A stretch of 64,000 nt of DNA, taken from positions 1-64,000 of the forward strand of contig WBMZ01008656.1 of the NCBI GenBank assembly GCA_013400975.1. Direction: 5' to 3'. Positions 52,555 to 64,000 of this stretch are shown here, one piece after another. A program made the position numbers and the translations under genes. Source of the DNA: Atrichornis clamosus (taxonomy: Eukaryota; Chordata; Aves; Passeriformes; Menuridae). The notes beneath the pieces were generated by a model, which did not search any database, had not been told where the DNA came from, and saw nothing but the letters and a program-made list of their open reading frames with translations. Numbering within the stretch: position 1 is the first letter of the stretch; each line of letters begins with the position of its first letter.

Positions 52555-55395
52555 CTATTGAGAGGGAAGAGAGTTGCAATTATTTCTGATCCAATTCTGC
52601 TTAACTCAGTGTTAACAGTAAATAAAAGCAGAGACATTTCTGGGTGGGGAACACCCACAATAAAATATTTTCCCTGTAAACAGAGAAAACATAGATTAAT
52701 TATAATAACAGAAAACTGTTATAATAAATATTGTTATAACCACCTACTGTAAGAAGAAATATATGCTATTAACAAAAAAAAATATTGAAAATCACTTTGA
52801 CTTAGGCATTAAGTGTCTACCTTGGACAATACTAAACACCTAAGCAAAACCATCAAAACTGCAACCACAATAACATTATTAAGCATTATTATATTATTAA
52901 AGGAATAATCCCTTCTCCAATGTGGCTAACAATGGAATTCCAAATAATTTTCAGCTTTTTAGATTAAGACGATTATTATGTTTGTTTAATTACAGAAGAG
53001 GTTATTCACGCCTGCTGCATATGCATGATTAAATGTATATAAATCACTAACTTGGCTACCAGAGTTTCTTTTAAAAGCTTTTATGATATAGTAGAGGCAC
53101 TCAAAAATAGTTTTAAATATCTTTAGACCTCTGCGCACCAAAAATGACCTACTTTTCTCAAGTGAGGACTGAGTTTTAGATAAACAGCCTGGTTCTTTGG
53201 TACGTGACTCATTGTATAAAGAAACAGGTTTTCTTATAGTCATATGATCTCATTGTTTTTCCAGGCTGTTTACTCTTTAGAGGAAAAAGGGACATTATTT
53301 CATGCATGCAGACTGTGTCCATCCCCTCTCCACCCAAGGAAAAGGACACTGTTCTTGGCAGCATCTGTGAGGAAGTCCCCTGGGCCACCTCAGCAGCCCT
53401 AAGACTCTCAGGAATGAGGCTGAATGAAGGCAGAGTTGTGTGGACACAGGGCTACCTCTGCCATTCCAAACATTTGCTTTGGTAGAGCCAAGGTAAGCAC
53501 TTGAGGAAGACCTACCCTCTTTGATTAATGACACATTATGTTGTTTGAACTCTACTCCTCCGGAAGTTATGGGAAAACCACAGAGGTCACCGACACAGCA
53601 GCTTCAGTGACTGTGTTTGAGGCCAGATGTGCAGCTCGCTTCTCCAGGGACAGGCTGTAAGCCCTTCCTCCAGAGCAGCAGACTGCACCCTTTTCCTTAC
53701 AGCCAGCTCAGCTAGTCAGAAACAAAGCCAACTCTGCTTTTCAAACCAAACCAAAGTTACTAAACTCGGAATTATACTAAACAAAAAGCAACCATAGACC
53801 AGTGTATTCAATTCAATTATGGCCCCATCTCCACAGAACAAGTCATTTTAAGGGAGCCTCTGAAGGATGTTGCTTCTAGACCTATGTTTTTATTGTATTT
53901 AAACACTCTGTGGATGAAACTGCTCAGTCTGTAGCTTGTTCTGACAGCAAATTCAGGCCAATAACAGAGCTGTGTTTTTTGTTCCCCAGTAGCTGCAGCA
54001 GAGGTTCTGAATGTCCTGTTAAGATCACTCTGTTAATTGTTTAGTCTACATGAGCATTGTACAAACACAGCAGATCAGAACTGAGAGGCAAACCATGGAA
54101 GTGTTACTAAAATATTTCTGCTTCCCTCAGTAATTATGGAAGAACTATAAACAGGACTAAACCAATAGAATACCTAAACCAAAATCATGCTTCTCCACAA
54201 AATAAAATCACTGAGAGGATGCTTTTGCACAGTCAGTTCAGAGGATAAGACTACACAAATAAGATGGACTACTTGAACATTTTTGAATGAGAAGGCCAGT
54301 AAGAAGAAAATAATCTTTCTCCATTCCAGAGGCTTTTTCTTTTTTTCTTTTGGCTCTCGAAAGAAACACAGAACCATCTTTATCCACCACAATTTTCCAC
54401 AAATTCAAGTAATGTCCTAACCTGACCTGCAGAATGGTATAATTTACTGTATTTTATTAAAATATTCTGTATGTAACTTTGTACAGCCCTTAATTCTTGC
54501 ACATAACCCAAATAAGAAACTTTGCTGAGTAAGAACAGACAGTGCCCTGTGATTCTGCAGGTCCCAAGCTTCCACTTGAAGTGAAAGGCTGTTTCTAGGT
54601 CAGGATCCTTCAGAAAATACAGAAGTGAAAAAATAACATTAAAAGCAGGGCATTGCTTGGTGCATGGATTCACAGCCACATGTGAACATGGAGCCGTAAT
54701 TAGTGACAAGTGTCCCTTTGCTTGGCTCATGTGCACAGGGGACAGCTCTGTTTTGCCCAATTTAGAGCAAATACAACCACACTGTTCACTCACCTTCCTC
54801 TGAACCACTCTGCTTCTCCTCACACAGATTTGTACCTGTTACCACGCTGAACAAGAGCAGGCGGAGGGCTCTGCAAACTCATTCCCTACGTCTTTAGTCC
54901 TAAGTGACCCTGCTCCCAAAATCCCCAGCCTCTCACACTAATCCCATGCCCACATCCTTCCGATACATACCTGCAAATGTAAGCTATTTTTATTGTTACA
55001 CCACTCGTGTTTTTTCAGTAGTGGATTTCATTTCCCTGCAAAGAGAAAACCCCCGATGGACTCGCACAACAGCAATCCTGAGATTGCAGCTGATGTTCAG
55101 TGTTGCCTGACTAATGACCACACTTCACCTCCCCTGACTCCCAGCCTTCACAGGAAAAACTTGCAGAGTGGTAATTGTTTAAGCGCCCCAGTCTCAGTCT
55201 CCCTATCTGTGCTTCAAAAATCAAAAGACTCTTGCTTGTCTTGCAAGTGTTCTCTGAAAAACAATTTTATTTTGCTTCCCAAAACGAGCGGGAAAGTGAA
55301 CAAAATCATTTCGGAAGTGATATAAAATCCTAAGCCCTCCAAATAAAAAAGTAAAAAAGGAAGGGTTTGTGTGGTTTTTTCTTTTTCCTTTAAAA

Positions 55396-55571
55396 GAGGT
55401 ATCAGTGCCTAGAGAAGCTGTGGATGCTCCATCCCTGGAAGTGTTCAAGGCCAAGTTGGATGGGGCTCTGAGCAACCTGGTCTAGTGAAGGTGTCCCTGC
55501 CCATGGCGGGGTGGTTGGAACCAGACTGCCTTTAAGGTCTCTTCCAACCCAAAACGTTTTGTGATGCTCTG
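55396..55571 (+). mobile_element. CR1 LINE 3' fragment inside ANKRD50 intron
   Basis: Forward CR1: agagaagctgtggatgctcc, atccctggaagtgttcaagg, ccaagttggatggggctctg, agcaacctggtctagtgaag, ctgcccatggcggggtggtt and ggtctcttccaacccaaaac, ending near gtgatgctct. It is antisense to ANKRD50. Similarity to consensus is good over about 175 bases. Confidence 0.92.
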
Positions 55572-58500
55572 AACATTTTGTTCTGTATTAGGGCTAAAAA
55601 TATACCCTGATCTGTACTCACCTAGGATACATCAAATATCTAAGCACTTCAGACAAGTAAGTAAGTAAGTTTCAGAAGTCCTTCTAGCAGTTTTACACTA
55701 TTTGATTGGCTGTATGTTCATGGAAGCCAAAAATTGGCATTCTTCTCTTATTTTTTTTCCTTCTTTTCTGCAGTATTTCCACATATTTCTTCTTAATGAT
55801 ATCCTATATATTGTATCTGAAAATAAGCTTGGATAGCAAGAAGCACACCACACTCATACAGACCTTTCCACATCCCAGGGATGAAATGCCCTTCAAGGGC
55901 TGGGATTAACAAACCGCCATTGTAACAGCCTTTTAGACATAAACAGGATGTTAATTTTAACCACTGCACCATGACATACCATAATAAGTAAATAATTCAA
56001 AAGAGGCCTTATAGATAGAACTGTATTTTTTTAGGTCTTAAATTTTTTGTTGCTAGCTTGAAGAAGGAAAACAAAGCTGTGTTTTTTTCCCCCAAATATC
56101 TATCTAAATGAGGTCATTTTACATTTCCAAACAAAGATCCTGCAAACTTGCTTTTCAACCCTGCCCCATACAATAAGTCACGTTCATGGACAAGAAGCAC
56201 CAAAACATTAGGAGAAAGCTTGTTTTGTTTCAGATGCATTCCCATGAACTACTTAAGCTCAGCAAAACAGAAGTTACAGTAGACAGAACTTGCAGTCCCA
56301 CGACCCTGCTTTTTGCATTGTTAAAATTTTTCTTACAACACATCACTTTCAACCCAATGGGAGCTTGAATATGGATAGCTCTGATTTATTACTTTTCTGG
56401 CAGTTCTGTAAACAAATCTGTTCCAAATGTATTCCTTGGCAAGATCTAGGGTCATTCAACAGGGGAAAAAAAAAAGTATCTTGGTTATAAATACTTTTAT
56501 TGCATGTCAACCTTTTTGTATTTTAATAATAAAAAATAAGCTATTAACTAGCAAGTTTCAATACTTAAAAATATCCTTCAACTTTCGTATCTTTAAATAG
56601 ATTTACATAAGCACATACCAGAAGTTTTAAATACATTTTAATATATTTAACTGAATTGTTAGCTGTAGAGTAATCTAAATGATTACAAGGCATGGCAATA
56701 ATTTGGCATTAATAATTTACACTGCTGATCTAAACATATATTGAATTAGGTATTTCTGTGGCCATTTATGCACACCTGCTCAAAAGGAGTAACTTACCCA
56801 GCAGAGTAAAGTACACCTGGAGACTCCAGCAGCACATTTAGCTTTTAGTGCACTGGCAGAATACTGTGCATTACAAATTTCTCTGCGTCTACTGCGGATG
56901 CTACAAGACACTGAGGCTGAAATCTGCTGCTCTCACTGGTCCGTGTCATTGCACAGAAGTTTATTTAATTAGATCTACAGGTAATAGTCCATTTAAAACA
57001 ATTCAGTCTTCCCTCTTTAATTACCAGGCAATTAAGTTCCAAATTCACACACAACTTTTTACAAGGAAGTATGAAATTCCCTAGGACAATGTTTTCAAAG
57101 TGCTAATGAAAAGAAAGGACACAGTAATTAAAAGCTCCCTATTCATTTCCCATGCCTTCTAAATAATTTTTCTTTCCAAAACTCAAACCTAACCAAGAAA
57201 TAAACTTTTTCAAAGCTTTAATATTATAAAAGTAAATTTTACAACCACATAAATATATTAAAATTTGTCTTTTATAGTAAAAACCAAACTCACATAAAGA
57301 CTTCAACATGAAATCACCCAAATAAGTTCCCACCTACAATGAAAAATTAGAGGACAACTTAGATATTTCATTTTGGAAGTAATCTCTACTGAAGTGGTCT
57401 CATGCCACTTATTTTCTTGAATGGCAGCTATAATGAGAAAGGTTCAACTCCAGATCAGGCAACTGATTTGATTTGGGGATTCAGCATTATAACAACCTGA
57501 GTAGCTTTAATCACCAAACTGTGAGGTTTTTGAGAGAAGCTGGGTTGTGATTTTTACTGTATTTCTCTGAGGTTTTCACATTTTTGCTTATTTTTTAATT
57601 TTTGGCAAGGCTGTAAGGAAAACAACCTTCCACATCTATTCAGACCAGTAAATAGCAGAAATGTGAGAAAGACATGTTCCCAAGATTTCCAACCAAGAAT
57701 AAATCTGGATAAAAATCAACTCTTAAAATGTCTGTCTGAAACTGAACAGCAGAAAAAAGAGTGAAAATTGAACACCATTGTCTGTTTCTGCCTATGGACA
57801 AGTGGGTGAATGGAGCTTAAGTTGTCTCTGAGGCTAAACCCTTTGAGCTCCACTTTTGATTCTTTTTATTGAAGTTTCCAGCACCTTTCTGGTATTTGAT
57901 ATGAACCTTATGAAAACCACAGCTCCCTGAGATCTGACATCTGCACGGGTAGTGCTGCGCTGGTGCACTCACACCTCATGCATGAGAAGGAATTCTCTGG
58001 AAGAACGTCAGTGTTTAACTGAGGGGTATAATCAAGCCAGATACCACAGATACTTGATTTACGAGTGTAGTAAAAAGGAAGGAATTAGGTAAATGCCTAT
58101 TAAAAAAAGCCTTTTGAAAGCAATAGAGCTTTAGTACATATGCACTTTTGTCTATTTACCCTTATGCTGTTAATGAGAAATTATCTCCTGTTCACTCAAA
58201 CTTACCCATGTAAAATTGCCTGAATTTAAAATACCTCAAGTTTTTCAACTAATATGATGGGTTTTTAAGGAAGAAAATTAGTTTTGTAAGAACGACTTCT
58301 ATGTTTTCAAGATTTAGTTTCATTTTAGAAGAATCATTAGAATTAGCTCCTTAGCTAAAAATTAAAAAAAATTGTAGGTCCTGTGCCACTTTGATGTTGG
58401 AAAGACTGTGTTAATGTAGCTGCTTGACCATCCATACTTGTAGCCAAACGATACCAAATGATGACGTGGGAGACAACGTGGATAACGCCGGGTGCAAGAC

Positions 58501-59772
58501 AGAACTGCTAAATTCAGGGAAAAAGTCCTCAGGAAAAACAAGCAGGCACCATGTGGCCGTTGGTGACAGTGCACACGAAGAGAAGGCAGATATCTGTTCC
58601 CCTCCTTGTTTAACTCAGTCAGCTGGCTTCTGCTCACTGTGGAGGGTGACCGCAGACTCACGCAGGCATCATCTTACATTTGGGTCATATTTTTGAGGTT
58701 GTCTCTGTAGCCACAAGAGGCAAAATCTTTTTTTCTCTTTCTTTTTTTTTAAATTAATGAAACCTGAGAATCTCAGTAAGGGGGAAAAATCTGCAGCACA
58801 TTGTGCTACTACAGAATCTGGGAACACAGAAGGGCCCAGAGCAAAAGCTGCAGCAGATGTAGGCACAACTATTCAATTTTCAAAAATAAGTTGCCACCAG
58901 AAGTGAAAGAACAAAGAGGATCAGAATAAACATCGCTCCTCCTTTTCTCATTCTTAGAGTGCTAGGGATGATTATTCACCACTGGCAGAGTCAGGATGAG
59001 AGGGGGTGAAAAGACTGGACTCTCTCTTGCATGTCATCACTACTTCTGGCTTGGGAGCTACTTGCAGAACTCTCATCTGTACTGCACACCCAAAAAAGAG
59101 CATCATCAGGACAAGGCCAATGCAGCAATCTTGCTTCCAGTTATTGAGAACACTCTGCTGAAGTGAGAGCTAAGCCTATTTGTCAGAGAGATCTGGAGGA
59201 AGTTTTCACTGCATAAAAATTTTAAGTGGAAACAGATATAAACTTACTGCAAACAAATTAATATAGGTTAATATTTATTTCATATCATACTCTAAAACGT
59301 TTTTAGCAGAAAAATCTACAGATGGGACACGTTTTCCTAAAACAATCTTGAAAGGATTCCAACGTATCTTACTAAGTTACAGTGAAATTGATTTTTGTTT
59401 TTGTTCCAAATACTTATTGTTGATCTTCAATTCTGTCTGCCTACCAAGTAAATATAAACAGCTTTAAAAATTGCCTCAGCTAAAAGTAAACATCCAAATA
59501 CCACAAAGGAGGAGCAGAGTGTGCCCCAGTAGAAGAGTTAATGTCAGTCAATCCTTTTCAGGCTAGAACCCAAAAAGACATGCGCATTATTTGCAGTTTT
59601 ACAATGTAAAATCGCATTGTTTCTGAAGTTAACAGAAGCTTCAGCCACGCCTCTCATATCCTCACTAAACCTTTTGCAAATTTGAATATTGGCAAATCTG
59701 CCAACAGTATCTTAAATGGGCAGCCATCACGTTGGCTGTAATGCCACATTTTTCCTTCATAGTGGCTAAACA

Positions 59773-59813
59773 ACCACTTCCTCTGAATAGGAGGAGGACC
59801 ACTTCCTCTGAAT
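59773..59813. repeat. Pair of 16-bp direct repeats
   Basis: accacttcctctgaat occurs at 59773-59788 and 59798-59813, separated by aggaggagg, within the ANKRD50 intron. Confidence 0.9.
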
Positions 59814-61008
59814 TTCTTCTCAATTTGTATCCAGTTCTTTCTCTGCTATACCTTTTCCACAGTGAAGACGGGATTACAGTATCACACGCCAACTTCCTTT
59901 ATGCTATTCATCAAGCCACACTCTGTGGGAATGAGAAATTAACTCACTGAAATTAAATTTATTTCAAAGGCATATCCATTACTTCTGCTGATTTTTCCCG
60001 TCAGGAATTCCATCTGGAAACATACTTAGAAGACAACAGCAAGTTTTTAGGAGTAGTCCGAAACATTATATGATTCAAAGGAAAGGAAATAAAACTGTTG
60101 TGAATAAGTTTTGTCTGTTTTTCTGGCAATGACAACATATCTAATCAGCCAAACTCTGACAAAGCTATTCCCATATGAATGTCCGAAGGAACCCTGTGAA
60201 GCTACCCCAAAGTTTCCTTTAGTTCTCACATACGCCCAAATGCCAGTCTTCATGTCTGCCACTGATTAATACAGTGCTTCATTCCAAAATGCAATTATCC
60301 CATTGACCTTTTGCCACTGTGGAAACGGAGTAAGCCTATGGGTCTAAGTTCTGTAATCACATTTTTGTCCTAATTGTGTCCTTAATACACACAGGCTTTA
60401 TACATAGGCCTGGAATCCAGTCCAGATATTGCCTTTTATTATATTTCAGAGAACTTCCAGTAACAATGTCATTACAGTGAAGAAATGTTCTCATGACACA
60501 GTAAAGCCTGGATGAAGAAGCTGTAAAAATTTTTTTTACTGTGCAACCTTTGCCAAAAATACAGTCCACAAATGCACATCTACATTGTTCTTCTCTCGAA
60601 TTTCACCTTCAGAGATTATTACCCACTTTCTGCAAATACAGGGAGAGATTTTAATGGGAGATGAAAGAAAAACCTTTAGAGTTATAAGGAATGGGTGTAT
60701 GCAGCCGACATACTTCTGCACTTACACATCACTTACACTGTTTTAAGCTTTATAAAATGAGCAAAGCAAGAGGAAAACTCAAAGCATCCATATTCTCTGC
60801 AGATGTATGGCAAAGATGTAACTTAACTCTAAAATGCTTGGCTGATTTAAGCTTTCCACAGTCCTTGGCAGACTGGGACGTGTGGTTTTTAGAATTACCA
60901 TTTTTGCTATTGTGATTTTGTAGAACTAAGCATGCAGCAGGGTTCTGCACCATCCCCAGGGCCTGGTAAATACAATGCCCTAGGTACAGGTACCCAACAC
61001 TTGCTCAC

Positions 61009-61238
61009 CTGTAAACATTTTTGTAACAGCTTTACTCTGCTTGCGGGCAGAACACAGGAGGAGCAGCCAGGGAGGGAAGAACTCAAAGTGGCTGGCTAAA
61101 ATCTCTGCTATTGTTCCAGATAAACTCATGGAAGTCTGTTCACCCTCGGAGACGTTACAGCCCTCGTCCACCGAATCCACCAGCATGAACAGGCTCTGCT
61201 GAGGGGGCTTCATTCCCAAGAGAGGGAGCAGAATGCAC
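61009..61238 (-). CDS. ANKRD50: ANKRD50, internal coding exon with Walker B-like motif
   Basis: This 230-base exon encodes 76 whole codons. It begins with the third base of a codon after the acceptor AG (61239-61240, minus sequence tgttcctgcag) and ends with the first base of a glycine codon before the donor gtgagc (GT at 61007-61008). That phase joins exactly to the exon at 52554 and gives the expected junction MFTG-FRKISL. The peptide contains [13 protein letters not shown], then a Walker B-like stretch [10 protein letters not shown] (61163-61192), and later [15 protein letters not shown], which could be a sensor segment. This is the nucleotide-hydrolysis half of a STAND/NACHT-like NTPase module. 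The partner P-loop exon should lie upstream, beyond base 64000. The next exon is 8454 bases downstream. Identification rests on match to ANKRD50 from memory and on the splice phase. Confidence 0.95.
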
Positions 61239-62570
61239 CTGCAGGAACATGAAACAAAATCAGTATTTTTAAATACGTTTAAAAATACACTGGTCAACTT
61301 AAAATGCAAAGTTATTTTTTAAATAGTTACCGTGGAAAATACTGAAGTGGACTGAACTAACGGAAGTACTCTGAACAGGTAGCGATGTAATTCTTGTTTA
61401 GGTACCATTACTTTTTCATGAACTTTTAATTTATAACAATACTTTAAAACTATGTAATGCTTCAAAGCTAATTAGAAGACTTGGAAAAACGTTGCTTCAC
61501 TAAGAAAGAAGCTACTTGGCCTAAAGCCTAGGAACTTCACTACTGTTGTCTCTGCCAAAGCTGTTGCTATTGCTTATCAGAAGCTAATAGTGAACAATAG
61601 TTGGTCATGAAACAAAAGTGTAAAGGACACATGAAATATCAAAGCTCAAAGAGCTCAAGCCTGAATGAATAACAGTTTTACAAAGAACATGCCATACCTT
61701 CACAAATAAAATGCAAATTAGTAGCAGACTGAGGCATTTGGTAGTGACTTTGATGTATTAGCTTTTATTTATATTGAAGTTGCCAAGCTCCTATTACTGG
61801 GAAAGGATTATTTGCATCCTCAGGATGCAGCTCTAAGAACACATAGGATTGTGTGGCTAAAAGTTTCACATTTGCATCTACTGTTGCCCTCTTTAGGGGT
61901 GTTTCTTAAAGATATACCTAACAGCATTTACATGTATCTTTAAATAGCTACTACAGAACCATCACGCACCTATTCAGTATTTCCACACTACTGTTTTTTG
62001 AGAAACCTCATAGCAATTTAGGCCCCGATGTTTCAATTATCTTTAAATACACTTGGCAACCAAACTCTGACTTTACAGTACAAAGGTTCAGAAAACGAAA
62101 CAAGGTGAGAAAAATACGTATCTAATAGTTTACCCCCTTGTAAATTTGCTGTTTGCACATGTCCAGAAGGCATGCACATCGTAAGTATTTTTTGTTTTAC
62201 TCAAGACCACAGTAAACTTTTTTCATTTGTTTTACTGAACAAATTTACCTTCAGAAGACTTTGGTCAACCTATTATCACCTACCAAGCATTCAAATGGGA
62301 ATAGAGGCAAATCTTGCCTGTTAATTCAAGAATTCAACCCACTTCAGAAATGATTCATAAACCTTGTTAGGGGGAGGTTTGTTATTTTCTGGTTTTCTGA
62401 CTGAGAAAAATGCAAAAATGGAAATGGCAGTGCACTTTTCATGTCTGACAGTAACAGCAGAACCTACGAGAACAGACTAGGGGGAAATTTCCTCAGAGGT
62501 CTAAAAAGGAAGTACAGAATACTTGTGTTCTCAAAGTATTCAGTATTAAATTGATCTCAAAACACCCTCC

Positions 62571-62608
62571 TTTTTTTTTTCTTTTTTTCTTTCTTTTTTT
62601 TTTTTTTT
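62571..62608. repeat. Poly(T) tract
   Basis: About 38 bases of T with three isolated C residues, in the upstream ANKRD50 intron. On the gene's strand it is poly(A). No element body is visible next to it. Confidence 0.9.
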
Positions 62609-63269
62609 AAAGAAACACAAGACTACTGCAAATTCTTTGGTAGTTCCCCAGCTAGGTATTCTTTCAGAGGATGCCTGAAGTACAACTGAAATAGCTGTTC
62701 ACTAGGCTGGGAAGTTAAGCACCTACCAATTTACAGAACAGGAAATTAAAGTAGCCATGAGGTTAAAATTACTTTCCTAAGTGATGCCAATCCCACAATG
62801 AAAGGAGGTGGTTGGAAATGACCACATTTTCCACCCCTTCCCCCACCACAATGCTGCCTTGCCCCCTCAGCTATTTATGTCAAGGCATTTTTCCTGCAAC
62901 ATTTCTTTTTCTATCAAAACTAGTTTTCTTCTCACATAGTTCTCCATATGAAATTACTTTTTGAGAATGAATGTTACTACGAGATATGAAGAAATGGCAA
63001 TGGTATCTTAAATTAAAATCTCAGTTAAAAATCTCTGTGACTACCGAAATGCCTACAAAATATTTTAGGAGCATCCAGAAACATTCCTGTGTCAGTATTT
63101 ACCTGTTGGGAACACCACCAAGAAAAGCTAACCATCATGTCTGGGAAAGACTCCCAAATCACTCTGCCTCAAAGCAGGGTTGGAAGCTGATGCCTAAGGA
63201 ATAATGTAAGCACTGGGCAAGCACTAGAAGACCAAGTTTCCCCAGCACTCTCAGTAGTCAGTGCTTCCA

Positions 63270-63640
63270 GTGACTTTCTGAGCCGGAAATTCCACCTTGG
63301 CACTTAACATCCCTTAACTGACCACGCTTCCACACGTTTGTCCAAGTCTTGCATGAACTGATTTAAGGCCCTGGCTTCCACAACAGCAAGGTCTTCTGCA
63401 GCTTAGCTACACACTGTGTGAAATAACCCTCCCTTTTGTAGTTTAAAACCCAAAATGTCCTTGTTCCATTTGATATCCTTCAACTTGTGACTGGAACAGA
63501 CTGTAAGCAGTAATGTCATATACCCACTATCCATGCCATTTGTACCACAGGCTCTCTGAGCCATTTCTTTCCAGGCAGAAGAGTCCTAGCATGTTGAGGG
63601 TGCTCCATAAAATGCTATTCCAAAGACCCTTGTCTCCCTG
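63270..63640 (-). mobile_element. Old, diverged CR1/L3-like relic
   Basis: Blocks such as ggccctggcttccacaacag, gcagcttagctacacactgt, gtgaaataaccctccctttt and gtagtttaaaaccc, followed further on by gtccttgttcc and agagtcctagcatgttgagg, match in order the ancient CR1 lineage known in reptiles (GCCTCCACAAC...AGCTTAACTA...TTTTGTTTGTTTTAAACC). Divergence is high, so this is much older than the other CR1 copies. Boundaries are approximate. Confidence 0.6.
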
Positions 63641-64000
63641 TGCTCTACACTTTTCCACTTCACAATATTTGTATTTCTGAATCTTAACGTAATTTAAATT
63701 CCACTAGGAAAAATATATGCACATAAGAAATGTGGCACAATGGCTTCTCCCAGCTCGCAGTAATATTAATAAAAGTGTGTCATTAACAAGGTATTGATCA
63801 GGCTTTCTCTTTAAGTGCCCTTCGAAACTGCTGGATAAAGTTCTGTTCTTCCGAGACACTTTATGTCACGAGTTCAGAGTTGGTGCCAAGGAACATAATA
63901 GTGAAACTTTTCGGGAAGTGCTGTGCTGATTTGCCAGAAGTCACATTATGTGACTGCCAGGGGATCAGGCCCACACAGCACGGGGTTATGAAAGGCAAGT

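Larger units (their letters stand above)
52555..61008 (-). other. ANKRD50: ANKRD50 intron between the two coding exons seen here
   Basis: This 8454-base intron is bounded by gtgagc at its donor (61008 downwards) and by a pyrimidine-rich acceptor ending in AG at 52555-52556. It is A+T-rich and holds one CR1 3' end (55396-55571). A minus-strand open frame of 147 codons (54380-54823) lies inside it, but its peptide has no recognisable domain and I treat it as chance. There are also short direct repeats near 59773-59813. I see no further ANKRD50 exon or nested gene. Confidence 0.85.
61239..64000 (-). other. ANKRD50: ANKRD50 upstream intron (part; continues past window end)
   Basis: This is sequence 5' of the 61009-61238 exon on the minus strand. 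No open frame here matches the N-terminal part of ANKRD50, and no P-loop (GxxGSGKT) coding sequence is seen. The preceding exon, which should encode roughly 160-170 residues, must therefore lie beyond base 64000. The stretch holds a poly(T) tract (62571-62608) and an old CR1-like relic (about 63270-63640), and is otherwise unique A+T-rich sequence. Confidence 0.8.

Noticed and set aside
52555..52579. Open-frame extension MQLSSLSIG before the last ANKRD50 exon
   Set aside because: It starts at TTG, reads through a pyrimidine-rich acceptor ending in AG, and ANKRD50 splices in at the following base with the correct phase.
54380..54823. 147-codon minus-strand open frame in the ANKRD50 intron
   Set aside because: Same strand as ANKRD50 but no homology to it, no recognised domain and no good evidence of exon boundaries.
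61001..61008. Continuation of the internal exon frame past MFTG (EQVLGTCT)
   Set aside because: It begins with the consensus donor gtgagc, and splicing to 52554 restores the known junction.
61239..61309. Open-frame extension upstream of the internal ANKRD50 exon
   Set aside because: It lies 5' of a good acceptor (cctgcag) and does not resemble ANKRD50; it is intron.
1..64000. CRISPR arrays, tRNA or rRNA genes, operons, endogenous viral genes
   Set aside because: I looked for regularly spaced repeats, tRNA box patterns, dense tandem genes and polymerase- or capsid-like peptides and saw none. The window is vertebrate gene-desert DNA plus part of ANKRD50.

Overview
This is vertebrate nuclear DNA, almost certainly from a bird. 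It is A+T-rich, mostly non-coding, and carries several truncated CR1 LINE 3' ends of the avian type (the segment reading ggtttgggttggaagggacc, with ATTCTRTG-type 3' tails). The only gene I can support is ANKRD50, on the minus strand. Two of its coding exons are here: an internal exon at 61009-61238 and the very large last coding exon at 49010-52554. An intron of about 8.5 kb with compatible splice sites and phase separates them. The 5' coding part (the N-terminus and the expected P-loop/Walker A) is not in the window and should lie beyond base 64000.

Layout. Bases 1 to about 43700 look like a gene desert: unique A+T-rich sequence with scattered CR1 fragments, simple repeats and a few short G+C-rich patches, and no recognisable protein-coding exon on either strand. 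In other vertebrates ANKRD50 is flanked on its 3' side by a long desert towards SPRY1, and this layout fits that. About 43735-49009 is the region into which the ANKRD50 3' UTR runs; its true end is not certain, and I mark two poly(A)-signal candidates. The last coding exon (49010-52554) encodes the end of the NTPase-like module, an array of about 18 ankyrin repeats, and a Ser/Thr/Lys-rich tail ending in ETPL. Bases 52555-61008 are intron with one CR1. Bases 61239-64000 are intron with a long poly(T) run and an old, diverged CR1-like relic.

Function. Human ANKRD50 is reported to act on endosomes in SNX27-retromer-dependent recycling of cargo to the plasma membrane. The Walker B-like motif, the ankyrin array and the C-terminal PDZ-ligand-like motif seen here fit a large NTPase/ankyrin scaffold.

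I found no bacterial-style system, CRISPR array, tRNA, rRNA or intact mobile element. I do not think the window holds an undescribed system. The points worth a second look are details of ANKRD50 and a few candidate regulatory patches.
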